Below, one piece after another: positions 21,272 to 30,514 of a DNA stretch of 64,000 nt. The DNA comes from Zoogloeaceae bacterium G21618-S1 (GTDB taxonomy: Bacteria > Pseudomonadota > Gammaproteobacteria > Burkholderiales > Rhodocyclaceae). The DNA lies in assembly GCA_027214125.1 (NCBI GenBank), contig JAPWHF010000007.1, positions 62,001 through 126,000 on the forward strand. Direction: 5' to 3'. Every line of letters begins with the position of its first letter. Within the stretch, counting starts at the first letter, position 1. A program made the position numbers and the translations under genes. The notes under the pieces are model-generated. The model searched no databases and was not told where the DNA came from. It saw only the letters and a program-made list of their open reading frames with translations.

Positions 21272-22186
21272 ATGACTATTCAGTGGTTCCCGGGGCATAT
21301 GAATTCGGCGCGCAAGAAGGCGGCCGAAGTCATGGCGAAGATCGATGTGGTGATCGAGGTTGTGGATGCGCGCCTGCCGGCGGCGAGCACGAATCCGATG
21401 ATCGAATCCTTGCGCGCACACCGGCAGCGCCCCTGCCTCAAGTTGCTCAACAAGTCGGACCTGGCCGACCCGGTTGCAACGGCACAGTGGCTGGCGTATT
21501 TCAATCAGCAGCCGGGCGTCAGGGCAGTGGCCATTTCGTGCAAGAAACCGGCGGAAGTGGCCCGCGTGCCCAAGCTGTGTCAGCAGCTGGCGCCGCATCG
21601 CAGCGATGGCACCAAGCCCTTGCGCATGATGATTATGGGAATTCCGAACGTCGGCAAATCAACATTGATGAACGCCATGCTTAAACGCCGTGTGGCCGCC
21701 GTGGGCGATGAGCCGGCGGTGACCAAGTCTCAGCAGCGGCTCGATATCAGCCCCACCATGTCTTTGGTGGATACGCCGGGGATGCTGTGGCCGAAAATTG
21801 CGTACGACGCCGATGGTTTCATGCTGGCGGCCAGTCATGCGATTGGGGTCAATGCCGTTGCTGAATTCGATGTGGCCGTTGCGTTGGGCCAGTTATTGTT
21901 GTCACGCTATCCCGATCGTTTGGCGGCTCGCTACAAGACCGACGTGACCGGCTTTGACGGCGTGCGACTGGTGGAGGAGGTGGCACGCCGGCGCGGATGC
22001 CTGATCAAGGGCGGCGGTGTAGACGTCGACAAGGCGGCGCTCGTTTTGCTGGGCGATTACCGCAGCGGCGCCTTGGGCCCGATCAGTCTCGAGACGCCGA
22101 GCAGTCGAGCCGACATGATTGCGGCCGCGTCGGTGGCTGTGGACGCCGCGGAAGCAGTGTCTGCCGAGGGCGGAGACGCGGCGTGA
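21272..22186 (+). CDS. rbgA: Ribosome biogenesis GTPase RbgA/YlqF
   Basis: A 304-residue circularly permuted GTPase that assists late assembly of the 50S subunit. The permutation is visible: the G4 motif NKSD (residues 60-63) comes before the P-loop GIPNVGKS (123-130) and the DTPG motif (about 165). The N-terminus MTIQWFPGHMNSARKK is the family signature, which fixes the ATG at 21272; the upstream open frame is not part of the protein. The stop overlaps the folP start by one base. Confidence 0.95.
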   Translation: MTIQWFPGHMNSARKKAAEVMAKIDVVIEVVDARLPAASTNPMIESLRAHRQRPCLKLLNKSDLADPVATAQWLAYFNQQPGVRAVAISCKKPAEVARVPKLCQQLAPHRSDGTKPLRMMIMGIPNVGKSTLMNAMLKRRVAAVGDEPAVTKSQQRLDISPTMSLVDTPGMLWPKIAYDADGFMLAASHAIGVNAVAEFDVAVALGQLLLSRYPDRLAARYKTDVTGFDGVRLVEEVARRRGCLIKGGGVDVDKAALVLLGDYRSGALGPISLETPSSRADMIAAASVAVDAAEAVSAEGGDAA

Positions 22187-23010
22187 TGGCAGGGATATTG
22201 TCCTGCGGGCGCTTTCGGCTGGATCTGACGACGCCGAAAATCATGGCGATTCTGAATGTCACGCCGGACTCATTTTCGGGTGACGGTCTGCTCAAGCGGC
22301 GTGATGACATCTTGCGTCGCGCGGAGCGGGCTGTTGAAGAGGGCGCGCACCTGCTCGATTTGGGTGGGGAGTCGTCCCGCCCGGGCGCCGAGTCGGTGAG
22401 CGAGTCCGAAGAACTCGATCGCGTCATCCCGATCGTTGAAGCCTTGGCGGGCTGGGATATTCCGCTGTCGGTGGATACCGTCAAGCCGGCGGTGATGACG
22501 GCTGCTATCGGGGCCGGCGCGGCCATGATCAACGATATCAACGCATTGCGGATGCCAGGCGCATTGGCAGCCGTGGCTGCCAGTGAGGTTGCGGTGTGTT
22601 TGATGCATATGCAAGGTGCGCCAAGAACAATGCAGGCTGCGCCGCACTACGACGATGTGGTAACTGAGGTCAAGGTCGCGTTGACTGAGCGGGTCGATGC
22701 CGCGTGTGCGTCGGGCGTGGCGCGGGAGCGGATCTTGATCGACCCGGGCTTCGGCTTCGGCAAAACACTGGCGCACAACCTGGCACTGTTTCGGGCGTTG
22801 CCGCAGCTGTCATCTCTGGCGCCGGTGTTGGCCGGTGTGTCGCGCAAATCAATGCTTGGCGCGATCACGGGGCAGCCAGTGGAGGGGCGTGTGGTGGCCA
22901 GTGCTGTCGCCGCGGCGCTGGCTGTGCAATTGGGCGCTGTCTGTGTGCGTGTGCACGATGTTGCGGCGACCCGGGATGCGCTGGCGGTGCTGGACGCGGT
23001 GAGGTCGTGA
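22186..23010 (+). CDS. folP: Dihydropteroate synthase
   Basis: A 274-residue enzyme joining 6-hydroxymethyl-dihydropterin pyrophosphate to p-aminobenzoate in folate synthesis; it is the sulfonamide target. The two family signatures are present: IMAILNVTPDSFSGDG near residues 18-33 and LDLGGESSRPGAESV near 58-72. SVDTVKP, the DPGFGFGKT loop and SRKSMLG follow in the usual order. The ATG at 22186 overlaps the rbgA stop. It is followed about 100 bases later by glmM, a pairing (folP-glmM) conserved in many proteobacteria. Confidence 0.97.
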   Translation: MAGILSCGRFRLDLTTPKIMAILNVTPDSFSGDGLLKRRDDILRRAERAVEEGAHLLDLGGESSRPGAESVSESEELDRVIPIVEALAGWDIPLSVDTVKPAVMTAAIGAGAAMINDINALRMPGALAAVAASEVAVCLMHMQGAPRTMQAAPHYDDVVTEVKVALTERVDAACASGVARERILIDPGFGFGKTLAHNLALFRALPQLSSLAPVLAGVSRKSMLGAITGQPVEGRVVASAVAAALAVQLGAVCVRVHDVAATRDALAVLDAVRS

Positions 23011-23110
23011 GCGTTTGCACGCAGGAAATCGACAACGGCTGTCATAATCCGGCCAACATTTTCGGGGCGGCAGTGTCCGCAACTGACAGCCTATTGAGGT
23101 GGGAAGAGTC

Positions 23111-24472
23111 ATGAGCAGAAAGTATTTTGGTACGGATGGTGTGCGCGGGCGGGTGGGTGATGCACCGATTACACCGGATTTCGTCATGCGCCTTGGTTAC
23201 GCGGCTGGCGTGACGCTGGTGATGCGGGAACAGTTGCCCAAGGGCGAGCGTCCGACAGTGCTGATTGGAAAAGACACGCGGATTTCGGGTTACATGCTCG
23301 AAGCCGCCCTGGAGGCGGGTTTTTCGGCGGCTGGGGTGGATGTCATCCTGGCCGGACCGATGCCGACGCCGGCAGTGGCCTATCTGACGCGCGCCTTGCG
23401 TTTGCAGGCCGGCGTTGTCATCTCCGCATCGCATAACCCTTTTTATGACAACGGAATCAAGTTTTTTTCGGCCGGCGGGGCAAAGCTGCCTGATGCCGTT
23501 GAGCGCGAGATCGAAGATCACCTCGACGAAGGGATGGGGTGCGTATCGTCCGACCGGCTCGGTCGGGCCCGGCGTATCGAAGATGCCGCCGGGCGCTATA
23601 TCGAATTCTGCAAAAATACCTTCCCCAACGAACTCGACCTGCGTGGCCTGAAGATTGCGCTCGATTGCGCGCATGGTGCGGCGTATCACATTGCGCCGAA
23701 AGTGTTGCACGAACTGGGCGCTGAAGTGGTGTCGGTTGGCGTGCGCCCCGACGGTCTCAATATCAATGACGGCGTGGGTGCGACATCGCCAGAGTATTTG
23801 CGCGACGCGGTGCTAACCCATGGTGCGGATATCGGCATTGCGCTCGATGGCGATGCGGACCGTGTGGTGATGGTGGATGCGGCGGGTGAGATTTACGACG
23901 GCGACAAGCTGATTTATGTCATCGCGGTGGCGATGAAGCTGTCGGGCAAGCTCAATGGTGTGGTCGGTACGCTGATGAGCAATCTCGGCTTTGAGCATGC
24001 CATCGGACGCCTCGAGGTGCCCTTCGCGCGTGCGAAAGTCGGTGATCGCTACGTGCTCGAAATGATGCAGGAGAAAGGCTGGCGCCTGGGTGGCGAGAAC
24101 TCCGGGCATATTCTTAGCTTGGATCACCATACGACGGGTGACGGTATCGTTTCCGCGCTGCAGGTGCTGGCGTCGTTGCGGCAACGGGGTGTGACGCTCA
24201 AGCAAGCGTGTGAAGACCTGGTGTTCTATCCGCAGCGTTTGATCAATGTGCGTATGCCGCAAGGATTCGATTGGCGGTCGGATGGTCGTATTTCCGCCGC
24301 CGAACGCGCGACCGCCGAGGCCTTGGGCGAGCGTGGCCGGGTGTTGTTGCGCCCCTCGGGAACAGAGCCGCTGTTGCGCGTGATGGTCGAGGGGAGCGAC
24401 GCGGAAGAAGTCGAACGCCATGCGACGCATTTGGCGGATACCGTTCGCGGCGCCTTCGGCGAGACCGTCTGA
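23111..24472 (+). CDS. glmM: Phosphoglucosamine mutase
   Basis: A 453-residue alpha-D-phosphohexomutase that converts glucosamine-6-phosphate to glucosamine-1-phosphate for peptidoglycan and lipopolysaccharide synthesis. It begins [13 protein letters not shown]; the phosphoserine loop [16 protein letters not shown] lies near residue 105. The metal-binding DGDADR is near 245, the sugar-binding GGENSGH near 330, and the phosphate-binding loop [12 protein letters not shown] near 415. The ATG at 23111 is chosen over a GTG four codons upstream because [10 protein letters not shown] is the conserved N-terminus. Confidence 0.98.
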   Translation: MSRKYFGTDGVRGRVGDAPITPDFVMRLGYAAGVTLVMREQLPKGERPTVLIGKDTRISGYMLEAALEAGFSAAGVDVILAGPMPTPAVAYLTRALRLQAGVVISASHNPFYDNGIKFFSAGGAKLPDAVEREIEDHLDEGMGCVSSDRLGRARRIEDAAGRYIEFCKNTFPNELDLRGLKIALDCAHGAAYHIAPKVLHELGAEVVSVGVRPDGLNINDGVGATSPEYLRDAVLTHGADIGIALDGDADRVVMVDAAGEIYDGDKLIYVIAVAMKLSGKLNGVVGTLMSNLGFEHAIGRLEVPFARAKVGDRYVLEMMQEKGWRLGGENSGHILSLDHHTTGDGIVSALQVLASLRQRGVTLKQACEDLVFYPQRLINVRMPQGFDWRSDGRISAAERATAEALGERGRVLLRPSGTEPLLRVMVEGSDAEEVERHATHLADTVRGAFGETV

Positions 24473-24497
24473 GTGCACCGTACCCTGAGCGCTTTGT

Positions 24498-24526
24498 TTG
24501 CTGAGCAGCGGGCGGGCGGTTACAAT
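24498..24526 (+). promoter_or_regulatory. Sigma-70 promoter of tpiA-secG
   Basis: TTGCTG at 24498-24503 and TACAAT at 24521-24526 are separated by exactly 17 bases, in the 86-base gap between glmM and tpiA. Transcription would start near 24533, giving a leader of about 25 bases. Confidence 0.75.
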
Positions 24527-24558
24527 TGCCGGATTTTTCCGCCTTCGCAGTAAAGCGT

Positions 24559-25308
24559 ATGAGATCGAAACTGGTAGCTGGTAACTGGAAGATGCATGGT
24601 CGGCGCGATATGGCGGCAGATTTGCTGTCCGCGCTCACTTCGCGTTTGCCCGGCGGCGTGGATATTGCCGTTTGCGTTCCGTTTCCCTACCTGGATCAGG
24701 CGCGTACGGCATTGGCGGGTACGGCATTGCATCTCGGCGCGCAGGATGTGAGCGAGTCTGACGATGGCGCATTCACTGGCGAAGTCAGTGCCGGCATGCT
24801 TCAGGATGTGGGCTGTCGCTACGTGATCGTAGGGCATTCCGAGCGCCGTGCGCGTCATGGCGAATCGAGTCAAGGTGTTGCGGATAAGGCTGCGGCGGCA
24901 TTGCGAGCTGGTCTGACCCCGATTGTCTGCGTTGGCGAGACGAAAGAGGAGCGGTTGGCTAGCAAGACCGAGGCGGTCGTGGCAGGGCAGTTGGCGCCGG
25001 TGTTGGCGCTGGGCGCAGCGCGGCTTGAGCGCGTGGTCATTGCCTATGAGCCTGTCTGGGCGATTGGCACCGGGCTTTCCGCCACGGTGGAAGAGGCGGT
25101 TGAGGTGCATGTCGCTATTCGCAGGGCGCTTGGTCGTGTTTCTTGCGCTGCGGCGGATCGGGTTCAAATTTTGTACGGCGGGAGCGTGAAACCGGAAACG
25201 GCTCCCGCACTGTTTGCAGCGGACGATATCGATGGGGGACTCATCGGTGGCGCCGCGCTGGATCCGGATGCTTTTTTGGCGATTTGCAAAGCTGCAGTCG
25301 CTGTTTGA
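24559..25308 (+). CDS. tpiA: Triosephosphate isomerase
   Basis: A 249-residue TIM-barrel enzyme interconverting dihydroxyacetone phosphate and glyceraldehyde-3-phosphate. The catalytic lysine sits in GNWKMHG at the N-terminus, the electrophilic histidine in GHSERR near residue 94, and the catalytic glutamate in AYEPVWAIGTG near 165. The phosphate-binding ILYGGSVKPETAP is near 208. The ATG at 24559 yields the usual MRSKLVAGNWK start; in-frame codons upstream are not family-like. secG follows 32 bases later. Confidence 0.98.
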   Translation: MRSKLVAGNWKMHGRRDMAADLLSALTSRLPGGVDIAVCVPFPYLDQARTALAGTALHLGAQDVSESDDGAFTGEVSAGMLQDVGCRYVIVGHSERRARHGESSQGVADKAAAALRAGLTPIVCVGETKEERLASKTEAVVAGQLAPVLALGAARLERVVIAYEPVWAIGTGLSATVEEAVEVHVAIRRALGRVSCAAADRVQILYGGSVKPETAPALFAADDIDGGLIGGAALDPDAFLAICKAAVAV

Positions 25309-25340
25309 TTAGAACTTACACGTTCAGGAACGAATGAATC

Positions 25341-25691
25341 ATGGGTAGCTATCTCTTTTCGATTGTGTTGACGGTGCACGTGCTGGTCGGTATCGGGGTG
25401 ATCGGTCTGGTTTTGCTGCAGCACGGCAAAGGGGCGGATGCTGGTGCTGCATTTGGCAGTGGTTCATCGGGGAGCCTTTTTGGTGCATCCGGGTCAGCCA
25501 ACTTCATGAGTCGCACCACGGGTGTGCTGGCGACAGTATTCTTTATCACCAGCCTTGGCCTGAGCTACCTTGCAAGTTCGGCCAGAACCGTCCCCGCAAG
25601 CGTGATGGAGCAAGCAGTTCCGGCCGCCGGCGAGGTCGCGCCGGCGCCTGCGGCTGGTTCGGATTCGAAGCTCAATACGGTTCCCAAATAA
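25341..25691 (+). CDS. secG: Preprotein translocase subunit SecG
   Basis: A 116-residue inner-membrane protein with two hydrophobic helices (about residues 3-25 and 54-76). Between them lies the family loop QHGKGADAGAAFGSGSSGSL (residues 30-49), and a Pro/Ala-rich C-terminal tail follows. It is the non-essential SecYEG subunit that aids SecA-driven export. The arrangement tpiA-secG-tRNA-Leu-nuoA is common in proteobacteria and supports the call. Confidence 0.96.
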   Translation: MGSYLFSIVLTVHVLVGIGVIGLVLLQHGKGADAGAAFGSGSSGSLFGASGSANFMSRTTGVLATVFFITSLGLSYLASSARTVPASVMEQAVPAAGEVAPAPAAGSDSKLNTVPK

Positions 25692-25703
25692 GGTGCAAAA
25701 AGC

Positions 25704-25732
25704 TTTGCGCAGCGCGGTAGAAGTCGTATAAT
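25704..25732 (+). promoter_or_regulatory. Sigma-70 promoter of tRNA-Leu, GC-rich discriminator
   Basis: TTTGCG (25704-25709), 17 bases, then the consensus TATAAT (25727-25732), followed by the GC-rich TCGTCCCG before the likely start near 25739. GC-rich discriminators are typical of stable-RNA promoters under stringent control. It may also drive read-through into the nuo operon. Confidence 0.8.
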
Positions 25733-25754
25733 TCGTCCCGCTGTAACACTGAGT

Positions 25755-25840
25755 GCCGACGTGGTGAAATTGGTAGACACGCCATCTTGAGGGGGTGGTG
25801 ACGTAAAGTCGTGTGAGTTCGAGTCTCACCGTCGGCACCA
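25755..25840 (+). tRNA. tRNA-Leu (anticodon GAG)
   Basis: An 86-nucleotide class II tRNA with a long variable arm and encoded CCA. The acceptor stem GCCGACG (25755-25761) pairs with CGTCGGC (25830-25836). The anticodon stem CCATC/GGTGG surrounds the loop TTGAGGG with anticodon GAG at 25789-25791. The T-arm GTGAGTTCGAGTCTCAC is complete. It reads CUC and CUU leucine codons. Confidence 0.97.
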
Positions 25841-25852
25841 AAAAATTATTGG

Positions 25853-25876
25853 ACGCCCGCAGTAAGCGGGCGTTTC
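25853..25876 (+). terminator. Hairpin between tRNA-Leu and nuoA, weak terminator or attenuator
   Basis: ACGCCCGC (25853-25860) and GCGGGCGT (25866-25873) form an 8-bp stem with an AGTAA loop. Only TTT follows before CC, so termination should be partial. It may end the tRNA transcript while letting a fraction read into nuoA, whose start is 42 bases downstream. Confidence 0.55.
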
Positions 25877-25914
25877 CATGCGGATTTTCCGCAAACAAAG
25901 ACCGGGATCGATAA

Positions 25915-26289
25915 ATGCTAGAAAACTACTTCCCCGTGCTTGTTTTCATCCTGGTCGGGCTCGCCTTTGGCGTGGCGCCGATTGTCATGGGGCGGCTTAT
26001 TGCGCCGCACCGTCCAGACAGCGAAAAGCTTTCTCCTTTTGAGTGTGGCTTCGAGCCCTTCGAAGATGCGCGCATGAAATTTGATGTGCGTTATTACCTG
26101 CTCGCTATCCTTTTTATTATCTTTGACCTCGAGATTGCGTTCCTGCTTCCGTGGGCGACCATTCTCCAGGAAATTGCCGGCACAGAATCTCTGCGCCTGT
26201 TTGGTTTCTTCGAGATGTTTGTGTTTTTGGGCATTCTCGTCATTGGTTACATCTGGGTGTGGAAAAAAGGCGCACTGGACTGGGAGTGA
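25915..26289 (+). CDS. nuoA: NADH-quinone oxidoreductase subunit A
   Basis: A 124-residue membrane subunit of complex I with three hydrophobic segments. The loop between the first two carries [20 protein letters not shown] (residues 33-52), whose cysteine and acidic residues lie near the quinone site and are conserved throughout the family. It is the first gene of a 14-gene nuo operon running to 40500. Confidence 0.97.
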   Translation: MLENYFPVLVFILVGLAFGVAPIVMGRLIAPHRPDSEKLSPFECGFEPFEDARMKFDVRYYLLAILFIIFDLEIAFLLPWATILQEIAGTESLRLFGFFEMFVFLGILVIGYIWVWKKGALDWE

Positions 26290-26336
26290 TTTCCGCTCCG
26301 CTTCACCCTTGAATCTGCCTTGCGGCAAGAGGTGAC

Positions 26337-26813
26337 ATGAGTATCGAAGGCGTTTTAAAAGAAGGATTCGTCACAACGTCACTGGATACGGTGATCAACT
26401 GGACGCGTACCGGTTCCTTGTGGCCGATGACGTTTGGTTTGGCGTGCTGTGCCGTTGAGATGATTCATGCAGGCTGTTCGCGTTATGACCTCGACCGCTT
26501 TGGGGTGGTTTTCCGTCCCAGTCCGCGTCAGTCCGATGTCATGATTGTGGCGGGGACGCTGTGCAACAAGATGGCGCCGGCCTTACGCAAGGTCTACGAC
26601 CAGATGGCCGAGCCGCGCTGGGTAATTTCAATGGGTTCTTGTGCGAACGGTGGTGGCTATTACCACTACTCGTATTCGGTCGTTCGCGGTTGTGATCGTG
26701 TGGTGCCGGTGGATGTCTATGTCCCCGGCTGCCCGCCGACTGCTGAGGCGCTGATCTACGGCATCATCCAGTTGCAGCGGAAGATCCGGTCCACCAACAC
26801 CATTGCGCGCTGA
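26337..26813 (+). CDS. nuoB: NADH-quinone oxidoreductase subunit B
   Basis: A 158-residue peripheral-arm subunit that binds the terminal 4Fe-4S cluster N2, which reduces quinone. The ligands are visible as the tandem cysteines in [18 protein letters not shown] (near residues 34-51), [10 protein letters not shown] near 101 and [11 protein letters not shown] near 130. Length is typical of the short betaproteobacterial NuoB. Confidence 0.98.
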   Translation: MSIEGVLKEGFVTTSLDTVINWTRTGSLWPMTFGLACCAVEMIHAGCSRYDLDRFGVVFRPSPRQSDVMIVAGTLCNKMAPALRKVYDQMAEPRWVISMGSCANGGGYYHYSYSVVRGCDRVVPVDVYVPGCPPTAEALIYGIIQLQRKIRSTNTIAR

Positions 26814-26829
26814 CGGGGTAGGTGACGGG

Positions 26830-27435
26830 ATGACTACAAAAATTGAACGTCTTTCGGTCTTGCTCGGCGAGTATTTCGGTGAGCGAGCCAAGTCAATCGT
26901 CGTTGATCGCGGTGAAGTCACGATGGAAGTTGCAGCCGAGGATTATCATTCGGTCGCAATCGAGCTGCGTGACCGTGCCGAATTCGGTTTTGAGCAGTTG
27001 ATCGATGTGTCCGGCCTCGATTATTCAACTTGGGGCAATGGCGAATGGGCGCGAGAGCGCTACGCCGCCGCGACGCATCTGTTGTCGGTCGCTAACAACT
27101 GGCGTTTGCGCTTGCGTGCATTTGCGCCGGAGAACGGTTTTCCCGTGCTCGATTCCTTGTGCGACGTCTGGCCGAGCGCAAACTGGTTCGAGCGAGAAGT
27201 CTTTGATTTGTTCGGCATCATGTTCTCAGGGCATCCGGATTTGCGTCGAATCCTGACCGATTACGGTTTCGTTGGTCATCCATTCCGCAAAGATTTCCCG
27301 GTCTCGGGGTATGTGGAAATGCGCTATGACCCAGAGCAGCGACGCGTTGTTTACCAGCCAGTGACTATCGAACCGCGCGAGAATACGCCGCGGGTTGTGC
27401 GTGAGGCCAATTACGGAGATGTCGGCCATGGCTGA
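26830..27435 (+). CDS. nuoC: NADH-quinone oxidoreductase subunit C
   Basis: A 201-residue 30-kDa subunit with no cofactor, which holds NuoB and NuoD together. The family signature [20 protein letters not shown] lies near residues 119-138, followed by [19 protein letters not shown]. NuoC and NuoD are separate here rather than fused as in enterobacteria. The ATG at 26830 is used; the few codons upstream in frame overlap the end of nuoB. It overlaps nuoD by 8 bases. Confidence 0.97.
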   Translation: MTTKIERLSVLLGEYFGERAKSIVVDRGEVTMEVAAEDYHSVAIELRDRAEFGFEQLIDVSGLDYSTWGNGEWARERYAAATHLLSVANNWRLRLRAFAPENGFPVLDSLCDVWPSANWFEREVFDLFGIMFSGHPDLRRILTDYGFVGHPFRKDFPVSGYVEMRYDPEQRRVVYQPVTIEPRENTPRVVREANYGDVGHG

Positions 27436-28681
27436 AATCCGCAACTATACGATCAACTTCGGTCCGCAGCACCCGGCCGCGCACGGGGTGTTGCGCCTGG
27501 TGCTTGAGCTTTCCGGCGAAGTCGTCGAGCGCGCAGATCCGCACATCGGTTTGTTGCACCGCGGTACCGAAAAACTTGCTGAAACCCGCACCTGGGTGCA
27601 GTCCGTGCCGTACATGGATCGTCTCGACTATGTGTCGATGATGTGTAACGAGCATGCGTATTGTCTTGCGATTGAGCGCCTGATTGGCGTCGAGGTGCCG
27701 GAGCGCGCTCAATATATTCGCGTGATGTTCGACGAAATCACCCGAATTCTGAACCACTTGCTGGCAATTGGCACCCACGCGCTGGACATCGGTGCGATGA
27801 CCATGGTGCTGTACACGTTCCGGGAACGTGAAGATCTGATGGATGCCTACGAGGCGGTTTCTGGTGCCCGTATGCACGCTGCGTATTATCGGCCGGGTGG
27901 CGTTTATCGTGATCTGCCCGATCAGATGCCGCAGTACGAAACATCGAAGTGGAAAAATGCCGAAACGGTTCGTCAGTTAAATGAGAATCGTCAAGGCTCG
28001 CTGCTCGATTTTCTGGAAGACTTCACCAATCGCTTTCCGAAGTATTGCGACGATTACGAAACACTGCTGACTGATAACCGGATCTGGAAGCAACGGACCG
28101 TTGGTATTGGCGTGGTCACTCCGGAACAGGCCAAGGCCTGGGGCTTTACTGGCGCGATGCTGCGCGGATCCGGCGTGGCGTGGGATTTGCGCAAGAAGCA
28201 GCCCTACGAAGTCTACGATCGACTGAATTTCGATATTCCGGTGGGCAAGGAAGGCGATTGCTACGATCGCTACCTGGTTCGCATGGAAGAGATGCGTCAG
28301 TCGAATCACATCATCAAGCAGTGCATTGCCTGGCTGCGGAAGAATCCGGGGCCGGTCATTACGGGCAACCACAAGGTGGCCCCGCCGTCGCGCGAAGCGA
28401 TGAAGTCGAACATGGAAGAGTTGATTCACCACTTCAAACTCTTCTCGGAAGGTATGCATGTGCCGGAAGGCGAAGTGTATGCGGCCATCGAGCACCCCAA
28501 GGGCGAGTTCGGTGTGTATGCCGTATCGGATGGCGCCAACAAGCCGTATCGACTGAAGCTGCGCTCCCCTGGCTTCGCCCATTTGGCGGCCATGGATGCG
28601 ATGGCCAAGGGACATTTGCTTGCAGACGTCGTCGCCATTATCGGCACGATGGACATCGTGTTTGGTGACGTTGACCGCTGA
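27428..28681 (+). CDS. nuoD: NADH-quinone oxidoreductase subunit D
   Basis: A 417-residue 49-kDa subunit that forms the quinone-binding cavity with NuoB; it is related to the large subunit of [NiFe] hydrogenases but lacks the metal-binding cysteines. It starts [20 protein letters not shown], with the conserved histidines of the quinone site in GPQHPAAHG. The ATG at 27428 is chosen because GGAG at 27415-27418 is nine bases upstream; another in-frame ATG at 27419 would be too close to that site. Confidence 0.98.
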   Translation: MAEIRNYTINFGPQHPAAHGVLRLVLELSGEVVERADPHIGLLHRGTEKLAETRTWVQSVPYMDRLDYVSMMCNEHAYCLAIERLIGVEVPERAQYIRVMFDEITRILNHLLAIGTHALDIGAMTMVLYTFREREDLMDAYEAVSGARMHAAYYRPGGVYRDLPDQMPQYETSKWKNAETVRQLNENRQGSLLDFLEDFTNRFPKYCDDYETLLTDNRIWKQRTVGIGVVTPEQAKAWGFTGAMLRGSGVAWDLRKKQPYEVYDRLNFDIPVGKEGDCYDRYLVRMEEMRQSNHIIKQCIAWLRKNPGPVITGNHKVAPPSREAMKSNMEELIHHFKLFSEGMHVPEGEVYAAIEHPKGEFGVYAVSDGANKPYRLKLRSPGFAHLAAMDAMAKGHLLADVVAIIGTMDIVFGDVDR

Positions 28682-28721
28682 GGCGGACCGAAGAACGCAA
28701 ACTATCGGGTATGGGCAGAAA

Positions 28722-29198
28722 ATGCTGAGCCAGGAATCGCTGAAGTTAATCGACGTAGAGGTCGCCAAGTATCCACCGGACCAGAAACAGTCCGCGGTGA
28801 TGGCCGCGTTGCGCATCGCGCAGCAGGAAAAAGGCTGGCTGGCCAGGGAAACCATTGATGCCGTCGCCAGTTATCTCGACATGCCGGCGATTGCCGCGTT
28901 TGAGGTGGCAAGCTTCTACAACATGTACGACCTCGAACCCGTCGGCAAACACAAGATCACGGTCTGTACGAATCTGCCGTGCGCGTTGTCCGGCGGCGTG
29001 CACGCTGCTGACTACCTGAAGCAGAAGCTTGGTATCGAATTCAACGAAACCACGCCCGACGGCAAATTCACGCTTAAAGAGGGTGAGTGCATGGGCGCCT
29101 GTGGGGATGCGCCGGTCTTGCTGCACAACAACCACACAATGTGTAGCTGGATGACGACTGAAAAAATCGATCAACTGCTGGCGGAACTGGCGAAATGA
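28722..29198 (+). CDS. nuoE: NADH-quinone oxidoreductase subunit E
   Basis: A 158-residue thioredoxin-like subunit binding 2Fe-2S cluster N1a. All four cysteine ligands are present, in [12 protein letters not shown] and [11 protein letters not shown] near residues 85-130. The ATG at 28722 gives [18 protein letters not shown], consistent with the family; the upstream open frame is the shadow of nuoD. It overlaps nuoF by four bases. Confidence 0.97.
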   Translation: MLSQESLKLIDVEVAKYPPDQKQSAVMAALRIAQQEKGWLARETIDAVASYLDMPAIAAFEVASFYNMYDLEPVGKHKITVCTNLPCALSGGVHAADYLKQKLGIEFNETTPDGKFTLKEGECMGACGDAPVLLHNNHTMCSWMTTEKIDQLLAELAK

Positions 29199-30514
29199 GC
29201 GCACGAGATCTCATCCTCGCCGGTGTTGACGGCGACCGCACCTGGCGGCTTCAGGACTACCTCGCGCGCGGCGGCTACGCGGCGCTGAAAAAGATCATCG
29301 CTGAAAGCACGCCGCCAGCGGACATCATTGCCGAGGTCAAAGCCTCGGTGCTGCGTGGACGTGGCGGTGCGGGTTTTCCGACCGGGTTGAAGTGGAGCTT
29401 CATGCCGCGCTCGTTTCCGGGTGCCAAGTATCTGGCCTGCAACTCTGACGAGGGCGAGCCGGGTACCTTCAAGGACCGCGACATCCTTCGCTACAACCCG
29501 CACTCGGTGATTGAAGGCATGATCATCGCGGCTTATGCGATGGGTTGCGAGCGCGGCTACAACTATATTCACGGTGAAATCTTCGAGGTCTATGACCGCT
29601 TCGAAGAGGCGCTGGCTGAAGCGCGCGCGGCGGGCCTGCTCGGCGACAAGATTCTCGGCTCCGACTTCAGCTTTGATCTGTTTGCGCATCATGGCTACGG
29701 CGCCTACATCTGCGGTGAAGAAACCGCGCTGCTCGAATCCATTGAGGGCAAGAAAGGGCAGCCGCGATTCAAGCCGCCGTTCCCGGCCAGCTATGGTCTG
29801 TATGGCAAGCCGACGACCATCAACAACACCGAAACCTTTGCCTCCGTGCCTTTCATTCTGCGCGATGGTGGCGAAACCTTCCTGAATTACGGCAAGCCGA
29901 ACAACGGCGGTACCAAGTTGTTCTCGATTTCCGGGCATGTGAATCGCCCGGGCAACTACGAGATCGATCTCGGTACGCCATTTTCAGAGTTGCTCGAGAT
30001 GGCGGGGGGCATGCGCGGCGGTCGCAAGCTCAAGGGCGTGATCCCCGGGGGGTCGTCGTCGCCGGTGGTGCCTGCCGACATCATGATGGACTGCACCATG
30101 GACTACGACTCGATCTCCAAGGCGGGGTCGATGCTCGGTTCGGGCGCAGTGATTGTGATGGACGAGACCACCTGCATGGTGCGAGCGCTTGAGCGTTTGT
30201 CCTACTTCTACTTCGAAGAGTCCTGTGGGCAATGCACGCCGTGCCGTGAAGGTACGGGCTGGCTGTATCGCGTGGTGCATCGTATCGAGCATGGCCTCGG
30301 CCGTCCGGACGACCTGGACCTGCTCAACAGCGTCACCACCAACATCATGGGCCGCACCATTTGTGCGCTCGGCGATGCGGCGTCCATGCCGGTGCAGAGT
30401 TTTATCAAGCATTTTGGCGATGAGTTCGCCTACCACATCGAACACAAGACCTGTCTCGTGCCGGACGACGTCCAGCGCGAAGGCAGCAAAATCTATGTAG
30501 GTCCGTCATGCTAG
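29195..30514 (+). CDS. nuoF: NADH-quinone oxidoreductase subunit F
   Basis: A 439-residue NADH- and FMN-binding subunit where NADH is oxidised. The NADH/FMN loops [19 protein letters not shown] (near residue 53) and [15 protein letters not shown] (near 85) are present, and [17 protein letters not shown] is near 170. The 4Fe-4S cluster N3 ligands lie in [11 protein letters not shown] near 345, with a further cysteine in [10 protein letters not shown]. Overlaps nuoE and nuoG by a few bases each. Confidence 0.98.
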   Translation: MSARDLILAGVDGDRTWRLQDYLARGGYAALKKIIAESTPPADIIAEVKASVLRGRGGAGFPTGLKWSFMPRSFPGAKYLACNSDEGEPGTFKDRDILRYNPHSVIEGMIIAAYAMGCERGYNYIHGEIFEVYDRFEEALAEARAAGLLGDKILGSDFSFDLFAHHGYGAYICGEETALLESIEGKKGQPRFKPPFPASYGLYGKPTTINNTETFASVPFILRDGGETFLNYGKPNNGGTKLFSISGHVNRPGNYEIDLGTPFSELLEMAGGMRGGRKLKGVIPGGSSSPVVPADIMMDCTMDYDSISKAGSMLGSGAVIVMDETTCMVRALERLSYFYFEESCGQCTPCREGTGWLYRVVHRIEHGLGRPDDLDLLNSVTTNIMGRTICALGDAASMPVQSFIKHFGDEFAYHIEHKTCLVPDDVQREGSKIYVGPSC

